DNA from: an uncultured Lachnospiraceae bacterium
GTDB lineage: Bacteria; Bacillota; Clostridia; Lachnospirales; Lachnospiraceae
DNA length: 64,000 nucleotides
Assembly: GCA_900315735.1 (NCBI GenBank)
Contig: ONAD01000013.1
Span: 62,001-126,000, forward strand
Direction of reading: 5' to 3'
Shown: piece after piece, positions 15,164-23,565 of the stretch
How positions within the stretch are numbered: position 1 is the first letter of the stretch
Layout of the letters: each line of letters opens with the position of its first letter
Notes under the pieces: generated by a model
Told to the model about the DNA's origin: nothing
What the model saw: the letters and a program-made list of their open reading frames with translations, nothing else
Database searches by the model: none
Made by a program: the position numbers and the translations under genes

Positions 15164-17419
15164 TTAGTCTAATTTCCAAATATCTTTGTTGTACTGCTCA
15201 ATTGTACGGTCAGATGAGAAGAAGCCGGCTTTGCTGATGTTTGTCAGCATCATTTTTGCCCATGCTTTTCTATCTTCATAATCTGCAAGCATTTCATCTT
15301 TCTTTGCACGATAAGATTCGAAATCCGGAAGAGTCATGAACCAGTCTTTGTTGATTAACTCATTGAAAAGTCTCTCTAAGTTCTCTGCATTTCCGATTGC
15401 TTTCATTTCATCACTTACGATGAAGTCGATTGCACGTTTGATATCTGCATCATTATCATAATACTTGCGTGATACATAATCAGCTTTTGCGTAATGCTCA
15501 ATTACTTCGTCAGAAGACTCTCCGAAGATGTAGATGTTATCATCTCCTACTAACTGATGCATTTCTACGTTTGCTCCGTCCATGGTTCCGATTGCTACTG
15601 CACCATTTAACATGAACTTCATGTTAGATGTTCCGGATGCCTCTTTAGAAGCTAAGGAAATCTGCTCATGGATATCTGCTGCCGGGATTAATTTCTCGGC
15701 TAATGTAACATTGTAGTTCTCTACCATAACAACCTGTAAGTATGGACTTACTTCCGGGTCATTTGCAATTAACTGCTGTAAGCAGAGAATTAAATGGATA
15801 ATGTCTTTTGCAATGATGTAAGCCGGAGCTGCCTTTGCACCAAAGATTGCTGTAATCTTTCTTGCCGGTTTCTTTCCTGCTTTGATTTCAAAATATTTGT
15901 TAATTACATAGAGTGCATTCATCTGCTGTCTCTTGTACTCATGTAATCTCTTAATCTGGATATCAAATACTGAGTTCTCATCTAAGTCGATGTTCTGTGT
16001 TGCTTTTAAGTAGTTCTTAAGAACAACTTTGTTCTCAGTCTTGATTGCAAGTAATTTATCTAATACTGCATCGTCGTTTACGAACTGTCCTAATTTTTCC
16101 AGTTCCATTGCATCTTTCTTGAAGCCTGGTCCAATCAGTTCTTCGATTAAGGATGTTAATCCCTTGTCGCAGTGTAATAACCAACGACGGAATGTGATAC
16201 CGTTTGTCTTGTTGTTGAACTTCTCAGGATAAATCTTGTAGAAGTTATTTAACTCAGAATCTTTTAAGATTTCTGTATGAAGGTATGCAACACCATTTAC
16301 GCTGAATCCGTAGTGGATATCCATATGAGCCATGTGTACACGTTTCTCATCATCGATAATGTATACAGACTTGTCATCATATTTAGCAACTACACGGTTG
16401 TTTAATTCGTAGATGATTGGCATTAACTGTGGAACAGCTTTCTCTAAGAAAGAGATTGGCCATTTCTCTAATGCTTCTGCTAAGATGGTGTGGTTGGTAT
16501 ATGCACAGCACTTGGAAACGACTGCAATAGCCTCGTCCATGCCGATTCCTCTTTCCATTAACAGACGAATCATCTCTGGGATTACCATAGATGGATGGGT
16601 ATCATTAATCTGGATTACTGCATAATCAGCGAGGTCATGTAAATTGCATCCTCTTTCTACAGCTTCATCTAAGATTAACTGTGCAGCGTTGCTTACCATG
16701 AAGTACTGCTGGTAAACACGAAGGAGACGTCCCTTGTCATCGCTGTCATCCGGATATAAGAATAATGTCAGGTTTTTCTTGATATCCTCTTTATCAAAGT
16801 CAATTCCATCACCAACGATGCTCTCATCTACTGTTTCGATATCGAATAAATGAAGTTTATTGGTTGTGTTTTCATATCCGGTAACATCAATATCATATAA
16901 TCTTGAAGTTACATTAAATCCACCAAACTGTACCTGGTAGCTCTTATCTGTCTTTGTCAGCCAGCTTTCATCCTGAATCCAAGGATTCTTGGTTTCTTTC
17001 TGAAGGTTGTTTTCAAATACCTGTTTGAATAATCCGTAATGATAGTTAAGTCCAACTCCATCACCGTTTAATCCTAATGTTGCGATAGAATCAAGGAAGC
17101 ATGCTGCAAGTCTTCCAAGACCACCGTTACCAAGTGATGGTTCCGGCTCAACCTCTTCAATTGCACAGATGTCTTTGCCATTTGCTGCAAGTACATCTCT
17201 TACTTCATCATATACGCCTAAGTTAATCAGGTTGTTGGAGAGAAGTTTTCCAATTAAGAACTCTGCGGAAATATAATATAATTTTTTCTTTCCGTTGTGG
17301 TTCTCTTTCTTCTCAGCCATTGCTTTTGTCATCTCTAATAATGCGAAGTATAATTCTTCGTTAGAACAATCAGCAATTCCCTTGTTATATTTCTTTGTTA
17401 CGATTTCCTGTAAATTCAT
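15164..17419 (-). CDS. glgP: Glycogen/starch/alpha-glucan phosphorylase
   Basis: The enzyme releases glucose 1-phosphate from alpha-1,4-glucans using phosphate and pyridoxal phosphate. The 751-residue protein is a little shorter than the ~800-residue norm, as in clostridial forms. It shows [19 protein letters not shown] near residue 90, the active-site [16 protein letters not shown] segment, and the PLP-lysine region [19 protein letters not shown] followed by [15 protein letters not shown] site precedes the ATG. It is divergent from the AraC-family gene, which may control it, although no operator was identified. No other glycogen gene is present. Confidence 0.95.
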   Translation of the reverse strand: MNLQEIVTKKYNKGIADCSNEELYFALLEMTKAMAEKKENHNGKKKLYYISAEFLIGKLLSNNLINLGVYDEVRDVLAANGKDICAIEEVEPEPSLGNGGLGRLAACFLDSIATLGLNGDGVGLNYHYGLFKQVFENNLQKETKNPWIQDESWLTKTDKSYQVQFGGFNVTSRLYDIDVTGYENTTNKLHLFDIETVDESIVGDGIDFDKEDIKKNLTLFLYPDDSDDKGRLLRVYQQYFMVSNAAQLILDEAVERGCNLHDLADYAVIQINDTHPSMVIPEMIRLLMERGIGMDEAIAVVSKCCAYTNHTILAEALEKWPISFLEKAVPQLMPIIYELNNRVVAKYDDKSVYIIDDEKRVHMAHMDIHYGFSVNGVAYLHTEILKDSELNNFYKIYPEKFNNKTNGITFRRWLLHCDKGLTSLIEELIGPGFKKDAMELEKLGQFVNDDAVLDKLLAIKTENKVVLKNYLKATQNIDLDENSVFDIQIKRLHEYKRQQMNALYVINKYFEIKAGKKPARKITAIFGAKAAPAYIIAKDIIHLILCLQQLIANDPEVSPYLQVVMVENYNVTLAEKLIPAADIHEQISLASKEASGTSNMKFMLNGAVAIGTMDGANVEMHQLVGDDNIYIFGESSDEVIEHYAKADYVSRKYYDNDADIKRAIDFIVSDEMKAIGNAENLERLFNELINKDWFMTLPDFESYRAKKDEMLADYEDRKAWAKMMLTNISKAGFFSSDRTIEQYNKDIWKLD

Positions 17420-17498
17420 TTTTGACCCTCCGTTAAATTTGAATTCGGTTCGTTCTTTCTCTTATGTATGCATTATCTAACATTTCTTTTACATTTTC

Positions 17499-17528
17499 TT
17501 GTAATATCCCTATCAAAAGTGGTACAAT
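17499..17528 (+). promoter_or_regulatory. Candidate promoter for the AraC-family gene
   Basis: TTGTAA (17499-17504) and TACAAT (17523-17528) are 18 bp apart, 67 bp before the start codon at 17595. The 175-bp divergent region must also carry the glgP promoter on the other strand, which I could not place with confidence. Confidence 0.45.
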
Positions 17529-17594
17529 ACTATCATATTTCGATGATTTTAGAAAATTTAACTTTTTTGTACATTTTGACGAAAGGCGTTTCCC

Positions 17595-18476
17595 ATGAAT
17601 ATTCTCGAATATGAAAATTACCAGGAAAAGAAATCACATGGCTCAGAAAGTTTCCCGTATATCACCTATCCCTGTTCCATCCCCTTGGACTTTGAGCGGG
17701 TGCCTGCCCACTGGCATGATGAAACGGAAATTATCTATATCAAAAAAGGCAGAGGACTGATTACCGTAGACCTGGAGGAATACCCGGTTCAGGAAGGAAG
17801 TATTCTTCTGATTCTTCCGGGACAGGTTCATTCCATTGAGCAGTATCTCGATTACAAAATGGAATACATTAATATTATTTTTAAACTGGAAATGCTCCTT
17901 GCCAAACAGACGGATATCTGTAACAGCCGCTACTTTACGCCACTTTTAGATGGCACACTGCGGCTCACCACACATTTTACGCCGGGTATGCCATACTATA
18001 ATGAGGTTGCCGGCTGCATCAATGCCGCAGATGAAGTCTGTAAGACCAATCCACCGGCTTTCCAGCTTGTGATTAAAGGACAGCTTTTTCTGCTCTTTTC
18101 CATTCTGATTTCTAACTGCTGTGAAACAAGTGTATCCCGCAAAAACCAGAAATCTCTGGAAAAGATGAAACGCATCATCAAATATATTGAGACAAATTAC
18201 GCCAGTAAAATCTCCATTGAAGAAATGGCAGATGCGTTAAACTTAAGCCAGTCTCATTTTATGAAGTTTTTTAAAAATACCATGGGAACTACTTTTACAG
18301 AATATTTAAATGATTACCGGCTGACCATGGCCAGCCGGCTGCTTATCTCGTCTGAAGCTTCTATATTAGACATTGCCGCTGAAGTAGGCTTTGATAACCT
18401 TTCTTACTTCAACCGGCTGTTTAAGAAACGTTTTTATGTTACGCCCCGTGAGTACCGGAAGCGTTTTGCAGGATAA
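17595..18476 (+). CDS. AraC-family transcriptional regulator with cupin domain
   Basis: The 293-residue protein has an N-terminal cupin sensor (about 1-150, with PAHWHDETEIIYIKKGRG, as in sugar-responsive AraC proteins) and two C-terminal helix-turn-helix motifs at about 195-290 (SIEEMADALNLSQSHFMKFF and ILDIAAEVGFDNLSYFNRLF). Such proteins usually activate carbohydrate genes when the cupin binds a sugar. An AAAGG site is 8-9 bases before the ATG. It is divergent from glgP. Its 3' end overlaps the end of the convergent HAD gene by 38 bp, so both mRNAs share antisense tails and any terminator must lie within coding sequence. Confidence 0.93.
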   Translation: MNILEYENYQEKKSHGSESFPYITYPCSIPLDFERVPAHWHDETEIIYIKKGRGLITVDLEEYPVQEGSILLILPGQVHSIEQYLDYKMEYINIIFKLEMLLAKQTDICNSRYFTPLLDGTLRLTTHFTPGMPYYNEVAGCINAADEVCKTNPPAFQLVIKGQLFLLFSILISNCCETSVSRKNQKSLEKMKRIIKYIETNYASKISIEEMADALNLSQSHFMKFFKNTMGTTFTEYLNDYRLTMASRLLISSEASILDIAAEVGFDNLSYFNRLFKKRFYVTPREYRKRFAG

Positions 18477-19209
18477 GTTCTTTTACTTTTTTCATATCCA
18501 TTGCAGGCAGGTAATAGGTACTGTCCGGCTTTTTATCATCCTTCGGAGAAATATTTGAATGAATGTAAAAAGTGTCAAGACCTGCCTCTTTGGCTCCATT
18601 GATGTCACAGCGTACATCATTTCCAATCATCAGTGTTTTCTTCACATCCAGATGATACTTTTCTATCAGTTGTTCAAAAAAGCGGATGTCCGGTTTCTTG
18701 GTTCCGTAATCAGATGAAATAAAAATATCGTCAAAGTATTTTGTGATATCTAAATAATTCATCTCATACTCTGTGAAAATCCGCTGGGCGTTGGATAAAA
18801 GATATACCTTTTTCCCGCTTTTTTTCAATGCCTCTAATAACTCTCTTACACCATCATAAATCCGCACATATTCCATCGTCAGTACACGGAAGAACTGTCC
18901 GGTGTGAACAGCCAATGCTTCGTCTGCCTCTATGCCCTTCTTTGCATAAAGTTCTGCAAATACCTGCTCAATCTGAATTTCCGGAAATGCCTCATGGGCA
19001 TACCGCGGTTCCTTTTCCAACTCTCCCTTTAAGTCTGTCTCTTTGTTTTGAATCAATGCCAGATAAGATTTCTGTAACTCCTCCGGGGCATATAAAGCTC
19101 CATGAAATCCGTAAAATAGACTCATTTTTTCCCATACCTTGGCATCGTTTTCCTCTGTGTGGATATCTACCAGCGTTCCATACAGATCAAACACATAATT
19201 GTCGTACAT
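18439..19209 (-). CDS. HAD hydrolase, YjjG/phosphoglycolate-phosphatase-like
   Basis: The chosen start is the ATG at 19207-19209 (MYDNYVFDLYGTLVD), since the longer frame would overlap corA; this gives 256 residues. Motif I is FDLYGTLVDI, motif II is YLLSNAQ, the lysine lies in DYGTKKPD, and motif IV is MIGNDVRCDINGAKEAG. This is the class I HAD fold with a four-helix cap, as in YjjG-type nucleotidases and phosphoglycolate phosphatases; the substrate cannot be told. It follows corA by 22 bp and overlaps the end of the AraC-family gene by 38 bp, tail to tail. Confidence 0.9.
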   Translation of the reverse strand: MYDNYVFDLYGTLVDIHTEENDAKVWEKMSLFYGFHGALYAPEELQKSYLALIQNKETDLKGELEKEPRYAHEAFPEIQIEQVFAELYAKKGIEADEALAVHTGQFFRVLTMEYVRIYDGVRELLEALKKSGKKVYLLSNAQRIFTEYEMNYLDITKYFDDIFISSDYGTKKPDIRFFEQLIEKYHLDVKKTLMIGNDVRCDINGAKEAGLDTFYIHSNISPKDDKKPDSTYYLPAMDMKKVKELILQNASGTHGA

Positions 19210-19231
19210 GTTATCTTCCCGTCTCCTATTT

Positions 19232-20176
19232 TTATTTAAACATCTTTGTCTTAGCAAAGATTAATGCAACAATGAGACTGCATACCACTGCGATTAATAC
19301 GATAATGAGAAATCCATACGGACTCTCTGCAAATGGCATTCCCTTTGCAGCCACATTCATGCCATACGCTGAGAATATCATAGTTGGCACAGAAAGTACA
19401 GCTGTAATTATGGCAAGCACCTTCATTACCACGTTCAGATTGTTGGAAATAACCGATGCAAAGGCATCCATCATTCCGCTTAAAATGCCGCTGTAAATGT
19501 TTGCCATCTCGATTGCCTGCTTATTTTCGACGATAACATCTTCAAGAAGTTCTTCATCTTCCTGATACTTTTTAATATTGTCATTTTTAAATAATTTTTC
19601 CAGCACCACCTCATTGGAACGGAGTGCTGTTGTAAAGTAAACCAGACTCTTTTCTAACTTCAAAAGCTCAATTAACTCCCGGTTCTGGGTGGACTTATGC
19701 AATTTATTCTCCACAATCTCACTCTGCCGGTCAATGCTCCTTAAGTACTGTAGGAAAAGAGAAGAAGTCCGGTACAAAATCTGAAGCACAAAACGGGAAC
19801 GCATGGCAGGATTAAAATCCCGCACCGTGCCATTGGCAAACGCTTCTAAGATTGGAGTCTTCTCAAGGCTTACTGTAATGACTGCCTTCTTTACCACAAA
19901 TATAGAAAGTGGAATGGTATCATAAAGTTCCTTATCATTATGGGTTTCAATATTGGGAATGTTTACCAATACCATGGTATAATTCTCGTCTGTCTCGATA
20001 CGGGAACGCTCGTCCGTATCCAGTGCGGAACGCATGGCATCTGCATCAATTCCATACTGATTCACCATTGCCGCGACTTCTGCCTCATTGGGATTCACAA
20101 GGGAAATCCAGCAATCCTCCCTTGGTGATTCAATTTCGGTGATACGGTTCTGTTCACTGCAATAGTACTTAATCAT
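19232..20176 (-). CDS. corA: CorA-family divalent cation transporter
   Basis: CorA proteins are pentameric Mg2+ (or Co2+) channels. The 314-residue protein has a large cytoplasmic N-terminal domain (1-250) and two C-terminal membrane spans at about 255-275 and 290-310. The signature YGMN at the end of the first span is present (FSAYGMNVAA), and the C-terminus is a short basic tail (KTKMFK). The GGAAAG site is just before the ATG. It is the first gene of a corA-HAD pair. Whether it prefers Mg2+ cannot be told from the sequence. Confidence 0.93.
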   Translation of the reverse strand: MIKYYCSEQNRITEIESPREDCWISLVNPNEAEVAAMVNQYGIDADAMRSALDTDERSRIETDENYTMVLVNIPNIETHNDKELYDTIPLSIFVVKKAVITVSLEKTPILEAFANGTVRDFNPAMRSRFVLQILYRTSSLFLQYLRSIDRQSEIVENKLHKSTQNRELIELLKLEKSLVYFTTALRSNEVVLEKLFKNDNIKKYQEDEELLEDVIVENKQAIEMANIYSGILSGMMDAFASVISNNLNVVMKVLAIITAVLSVPTMIFSAYGMNVAAKGMPFAESPYGFLIIVLIAVVCSLIVALIFAKTKMFK

Positions 20177-20218
20177 CTTTCCACTTCCTTTCTCTTCTTT
20201 TCCTGTAACAACCCTATA

Positions 20219-20246
20219 TAAAAAAGAATGTGCCTTGGCACATTCT
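20219..20246 (-). terminator. Terminator of the spoIIA-sigF operon side
   Basis: A perfect 10-bp stem (AGAATGTGCC-AA-GGCACATTCT on the minus strand) is followed by TTTTTTATATA. It is the outermost hairpin of the palindrome cluster that lies between sigF and corA. Confidence 0.75.
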
Positions 20247-20345
20247 CGCGCCTGCGGCGGTCGCTTGCGACATCTACCTTATACGCCGCAGTGCGCATCC
20301 TCGCGGAGCGTTTTTTACTTTGCAATTTCCTGTAAAGTAAAAAAA
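20225..20345. repeat. Palindrome cluster between sigF and corA
   Basis: Three palindromes follow one another: AGAATGTGCC/GGCACATTCT; a composite GC-rich stem in which GCGC and CTGCGGCG pair with CGCCGCAG and GCGC across a one-base bulge and enclose the small hairpin GTCGC-TT-GCGAC; and TTTTTTACTTT with AAAGTAAAAAA. The ~245-bp gap 20177-20423 contains no convincing gene; a 60-codon minus-strand frame through it is a by-product. The GC-rich, multi-hairpin design looks like a dispersed intergenic element rather than a simple terminator. Confidence 0.7.
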
Positions 20346-20423
20346 TCCCCATCAAAGCCGGAACACTTTGACAAGGGAATCTCGCTTAATCCTTTTTTAG
20401 TATATTTCCACCCCCTTTGTTTG

Positions 20424-21146
20424 TCAACCCTGACTCATATGTTTTCTCATCTGCAGCAATATTTTCTTCTCCATACGGCTGACCTGTACCTGACTGGTGC
20501 CAAGCTCCGCTGCAATCTGGCTTTGTGTAGCATTTTCAAAATACCGCATTTTAATCAGCTGCTGCTCTCGTTCGGATAACTGTTGCAGCAATTCTTCTAT
20601 CAGAAGTCTATTTTCCAGTTCTTCCTGTGCATTCTTCTTATCCTTCAACCGGTCTAAAAGATAGATTTCGCTGCCATCCGACTGATAGACGCTCTGATAA
20701 ATGGATTCCACTTCTCCATTTGCCTCCACTGCCAGTACTATCTCTTCCTCGGAAAGCCCGGTCTTTTCTGCCAGTTCCGCTAATGCCGGATCCCTTCCGA
20801 GCGTGTCCGTCAGTTCTTTTCTGGCATTACTGATAAGATATCCTTTTTCTTTCATGCTCCTGCTGACCTTCACCATACCGTCATCCCTTAGGAAGCGGCG
20901 GATTTCTCCCATAATCACCGGTACTGCATAAGTAGAAAAGCATACCTCGTAACTTACATCAAATTTATCCACTGCCTTCATCAGTCCGATGCATCCAATC
21001 TGAAACAGTTCTTCTTTATCATGTCCCCTTCCCAAAAATCTTTGTACCACGCTCCAGACCAGTCCCTGATTTCCAAGCACCAGCGTATCTCTTGCCTGCT
21101 TATCCCCTTCGTGTGCCCGTTTGATATAAGCTATTGTCTGTTCCAT
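20424..21146 (-). CDS. sigF: Forespore sigma factor SigF
   Basis: SigF directs RNA polymerase to the first forespore genes after asymmetric division in sporulation. The 240-residue protein has sigma region 2 (LVLGNQGLVWSVVQRF ... EELFQIGCIGLMKAVDKFD, with FSTYAVPVIMGEIRRFLRDD), region 3 around 110-150, and region 4 with the helix-turn-helix ATQSQIAAELGTSQVQVSRME near the C-terminus. It starts 7 bp after spoIIAB, in the conserved spoIIAA-spoIIAB-sigF order. It is held inactive by SpoIIAB until SpoIIAA is dephosphorylated. Confidence 0.97.
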   Translation of the reverse strand: MEQTIAYIKRAHEGDKQARDTLVLGNQGLVWSVVQRFLGRGHDKEELFQIGCIGLMKAVDKFDVSYEVCFSTYAVPVIMGEIRRFLRDDGMVKVSRSMKEKGYLISNARKELTDTLGRDPALAELAEKTGLSEEEIVLAVEANGEVESIYQSVYQSDGSEIYLLDRLKDKKNAQEELENRLLIEELLQQLSEREQQLIKMRYFENATQSQIAAELGTSQVQVSRMEKKILLQMRKHMSQG

Positions 21147-21153
21147 TCTCCCC

Positions 21154-21585
21154 TTAACTTTCCCGCACCAGATTTTTCTTCATTTTTACAATGGTTCCTT
21201 CGCCGACCTTCGACTGTACTTCTACCACATCCATAAAAGCTTCCATAAAAGAAAAGCCCATACCGGATCGTTCCAGCTCCGGTCTCGTCGTAAAAAACGG
21301 CTCCTTCGCCCGCTCAATATCTGCAATTCCCTTACCGCTGTCTTTCACTGTAATATGTACCGTGTTCCCGGAAAGGCAGCACTGCATCACTACCTTTCCC
21401 TCTTTTTCTTCATATCCATGGATAATAGCATTGGTTACTGCCTCCGATACTGCAGTCTTAATATCCTCCAACTCATCCAGGGTCGGATTCATCTGGGCAC
21501 AAAATGCTGCTACCGCCACTCTTGCAAATCCTTCATTTACGGATAATGCCTCAAATTCCAGTCTCATCTCATTTCTTCTTTCCAT
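21154..21585 (-). CDS. spoIIAB: Anti-sigma F factor and serine kinase
   Basis: SpoIIAB binds SigF and also phosphorylates SpoIIAA on serine. I chose the ATG at 21583-21585 (MERRNEMRLEFEALSVNEGFARVAVAAF), shown here only by its first residues MERRNEMRLEF, because it matches the family N-terminus and has GGAGG 8 bases upstream; an in-frame ATG five codons earlier also has a usable GGAGG. The 143-residue protein has GHKL ATPase boxes: EAVTNAIIHGYE (N box), KDSGKGIAD (G1) and RSGMGFSFMEAFMD (G2). It lies between spoIIAA and sigF. Confidence 0.96.
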   Translation of the reverse strand: MERRNEMRLEFEALSVNEGFARVAVAAFCAQMNPTLDELEDIKTAVSEAVTNAIIHGYEEKEGKVVMQCCLSGNTVHITVKDSGKGIADIERAKEPFFTTRPELERSGMGFSFMEAFMDVVEVQSKVGEGTIVKMKKNLVRES

Positions 21586-21602
21586 ATTTACTGCCTCCAT
21601 TT

Positions 21603-21929
21603 TCATGCCTCCTTCTTCTCCCCTTCTTTCATCTGAACCAGCTTGTGCAGACCGGATACCACAAATATTTTCCGAATCCGCTCATTCATATTCTCTGCCA
21701 CCACTTTTCCGCCGCTGTAGCTCATGTTCCGGCATCTTCCGATTACCACGCCGATTCCTGAACTGTCCATAAATTCTGTTCCGGCAAAATCGAAAACCAG
21801 CTTATTGACCCGGTAAGAATCAATCAGCAAATCCGCCTCTGCCCGCAGCTGCGTGGCACAGTGATGGTCTAACTCCTTTGGTACGCGGATGGTGAGACAT
21901 CCATTTTCTAATTCATACTTAAATTCCAT
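21603..21929 (-). CDS. spoIIAA: Anti-anti-sigma F factor
   Basis: SpoIIAA in its unphosphorylated form releases SigF from SpoIIAB. The start at 21927-21929 (MEFKYELENG) is preferred because GGAGG lies 8 bases upstream, whereas an ATG five codons earlier has no ribosome site. The 108-residue STAS-domain protein keeps the phosphorylated serine in FMDSSGIGVVIGR (about residue 58). Its stop codon is 17 bp before the chosen spoIIAB start. As the first gene of the operon it should follow a SigH promoter in Bacillus-like systems, but I could not find a clear one in the 90 bp upstream. Confidence 0.96.
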   Translation of the reverse strand: MEFKYELENGCLTIRVPKELDHHCATQLRAEADLLIDSYRVNKLVFDFAGTEFMDSSGIGVVIGRCRNMSYSGGKVVAENMNERIRKIFVVSGLHKLVQMKEGEKKEA

Positions 21930-21955
21930 TCTTCTATCCTCCATTTACATTGCGT

Positions 21956-21991
21956 AAAAAAAGACGCCCGGCAATCTGCCTGACGTCTTTT
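21956..21991 (-). terminator. Terminator of the zinc-ribbon/TPR gene
   Basis: On the minus strand AAAAGACG and CGTCTTTT pair around a mostly paired GGC-GATT-GCC core, followed by a run of seven T. It lies 29 bp after the TPR gene stop and 27 bp before the spoIIAA start, separating housekeeping from sporulation transcription. Confidence 0.75.
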
Positions 21992-22019
21992 GTAATCTTT
22001 TTCTTTTTTCTATATTCTG

Positions 22020-23402
22020 TTACTGTTCTGCATTCTGCAATTCTTCCAGATAACGTGAGGAATTGGATGCACGTTCTGTATTCGGATAACCATCAATTAC
22101 CTTCTGATAATATTCGATGGCTTTTTCATTCTCGCCCAGATTCCGGTAGGTCTGTGCCAGATAATAAATTGCATTACCATCCTGATACGTCTCATCCATC
22201 TCTACTACTTTTTCAAATCCGGTCTTTGCATCTTCATAATTATGGCTGCTGTATGCCTGATAACTTTCTGCATAAGTCACCTGAAGATACTGGTCATTTA
22301 CCGTTGCATTAATGCTTTCATAAATTTCCTTTGCGGTATCGGAAAGGTTCTCTTCGTTCACACCGGAAAGTGCATCTCCTGCTGCTGTAATATCTCCCTC
22401 CTGGAAAGATTTATAAGCGGAAAGCAGCTGGTCATAGCTGTTAATCTTATTGGATGTTGCCTCTGAATCATCCTTTGCAGAAGATACCTGCTGATTCAGG
22501 TCTTCTATCTGATTCTCCAGGTTGGTAATCTGCTGATTCTTCGTGGTTATGGTATCATTTGCCTGAACCACGGATGTATTGGCATCACTTTTTGCCTTCT
22601 GTCTTACACTTGGCACTACCAGGAAACAGGTGACTGCCACACCGATTGCCACACCCAGTAAAATGGTAAGTATCGTGGCAAATCCTGAAGTTTCTTTGAA
22701 TTTGGTCGGCTGGATAATAAGGTCATTTCCACTCTTATAGGAAATGAGATCATCCTCTTTCTTTTTCTTCTTGCCACTGTTGGCACTGCGTAACATCTGA
22801 TTGGTCTCTTTCATATAGCGCAGTGTAATCGTATTGCTGGAATCGATTTTCATAGCTGCCCGCAGTGACTTCTTTGCCTGCTCAAACTTATTCTCTTTCA
22901 TATACAAAAGAGCCAGCAACTGATGTCCCTTTACCAGTCTTGGATTTAAGGACAATACCTTCTTCAACTGGATAATTGCAAGGTCTGTACTGTTCTGTTT
23001 ACAGTATAACAATGCCTGATTATATTTCTTAATGGTCTGATTTACCGTTTCTAACTGTGCCGGATTCTTCTGCACGGCATCGAGATAACGGCCTGCATCA
23101 TTATCCTTTGGCTGAAGGTTCTTACTAATCACCCATTCACCCATGGCAGATACCGCCTCACCGGTCTCAAAAAGTACCAGTCCCAGGAGATTTCTTGCCT
23201 GAATGTTCGTCTTATCAAACCGAAGACTCTTCTTAAGACTTTCAATCGCTCCGGATAAATCACGGACATTGCTTCGTTCTAATCCCTGATTATAATAATA
23301 ATTAGAGGTCATCACTATTTTCTTATATACTTTTACGTCAATTCCGCAGTTCGGACAACGGTTGTCCCTTGTCAGATCTGCTCCGCAATTATAACATTTC
23401 AT
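22020..23402 (-). CDS. Zinc-ribbon, TPR and coiled-coil membrane protein
   Basis: This 460-residue protein has four parts. An N-terminal zinc ribbon uses C3, C6, C16 and C19 (CYNCG ... CPNCG). Cytoplasmic TPR-type repeats occupy about 30-205, then a basic stretch GKKKKKEDD. One membrane span lies at about 245-265 (TILTILLGVAIGVAVTCFLV). Outside, a Gln/Asn-rich coiled coil (about 285-320) is followed by a second TPR array (about 325-455). Topology is therefore N-in, C-out, with TPR scaffolds on both sides. I know no function for this architecture. It is 22 bp downstream of the 46-codon gene and in the folC transcription unit. Confidence 0.88.
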   Translation of the reverse strand: MKCYNCGADLTRDNRCPNCGIDVKVYKKIVMTSNYYYNQGLERSNVRDLSGAIESLKKSLRFDKTNIQARNLLGLVLFETGEAVSAMGEWVISKNLQPKDNDAGRYLDAVQKNPAQLETVNQTIKKYNQALLYCKQNSTDLAIIQLKKVLSLNPRLVKGHQLLALLYMKENKFEQAKKSLRAAMKIDSSNTITLRYMKETNQMLRSANSGKKKKKEDDLISYKSGNDLIIQPTKFKETSGFATILTILLGVAIGVAVTCFLVVPSVRQKAKSDANTSVVQANDTITTKNQQITNLENQIEDLNQQVSSAKDDSEATSNKINSYDQLLSAYKSFQEGDITAAGDALSGVNEENLSDTAKEIYESINATVNDQYLQVTYAESYQAYSSHNYEDAKTGFEKVVEMDETYQDGNAIYYLAQTYRNLGENEKAIEYYQKVIDGYPNTERASNSSRYLEELQNAEQ

Positions 23403-23424
23403 ACTTTACCTCACTTAACGAATT

Positions 23425-23565
23425 CTACTGTCGTCTTGCTTCTTTCATCATTTCTCTTAAAATGTCTGTCATATCCGTTAAGTCCTGATTGTAAATAGCT
23501 TCCTCTGCCTCTTCTACTTCCAGGCTTGGTTTGAATTTCTTTAATTCTTCTTCAAAATCTATCAT
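23425..23565 (-). CDS. 46-residue acidic small protein overlapping folC
   Basis: The ATG at 23563-23565 overlaps the folC stop (ATGA) and is preceded by GGAGG at 9 bases, inside folC. The frame ends at TAG 23425-23427, giving MIDFEEELKKFKPSLEVEEA at the start and DILREMMKEARRQ at the end. It is one charged helical protein with no cysteine or membrane segment. The stop-start overlap, strong ribosome site and 22-bp gap to the next gene argue that it is really translated. I have no function to offer; adaptor or regulator of a neighbour is possible. Confidence 0.75.
   Translation of the reverse strand: MIDFEEELKKFKPSLEVEEAEEAIYNQDLTDMTDILREMMKEARRQ

Noticed and set aside
20173-20355. 60-codon minus-strand frame between sigF and corA
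   Set aside because: It consists of the palindrome cluster and terminator, with no usable ribosome site.
21930-22019. SigH promoter for the spoIIA operon
   Set aside because: Expected from Bacillus, but I found no convincing -35/-10 pair of the SigH type in the gap or the end of the TPR gene.
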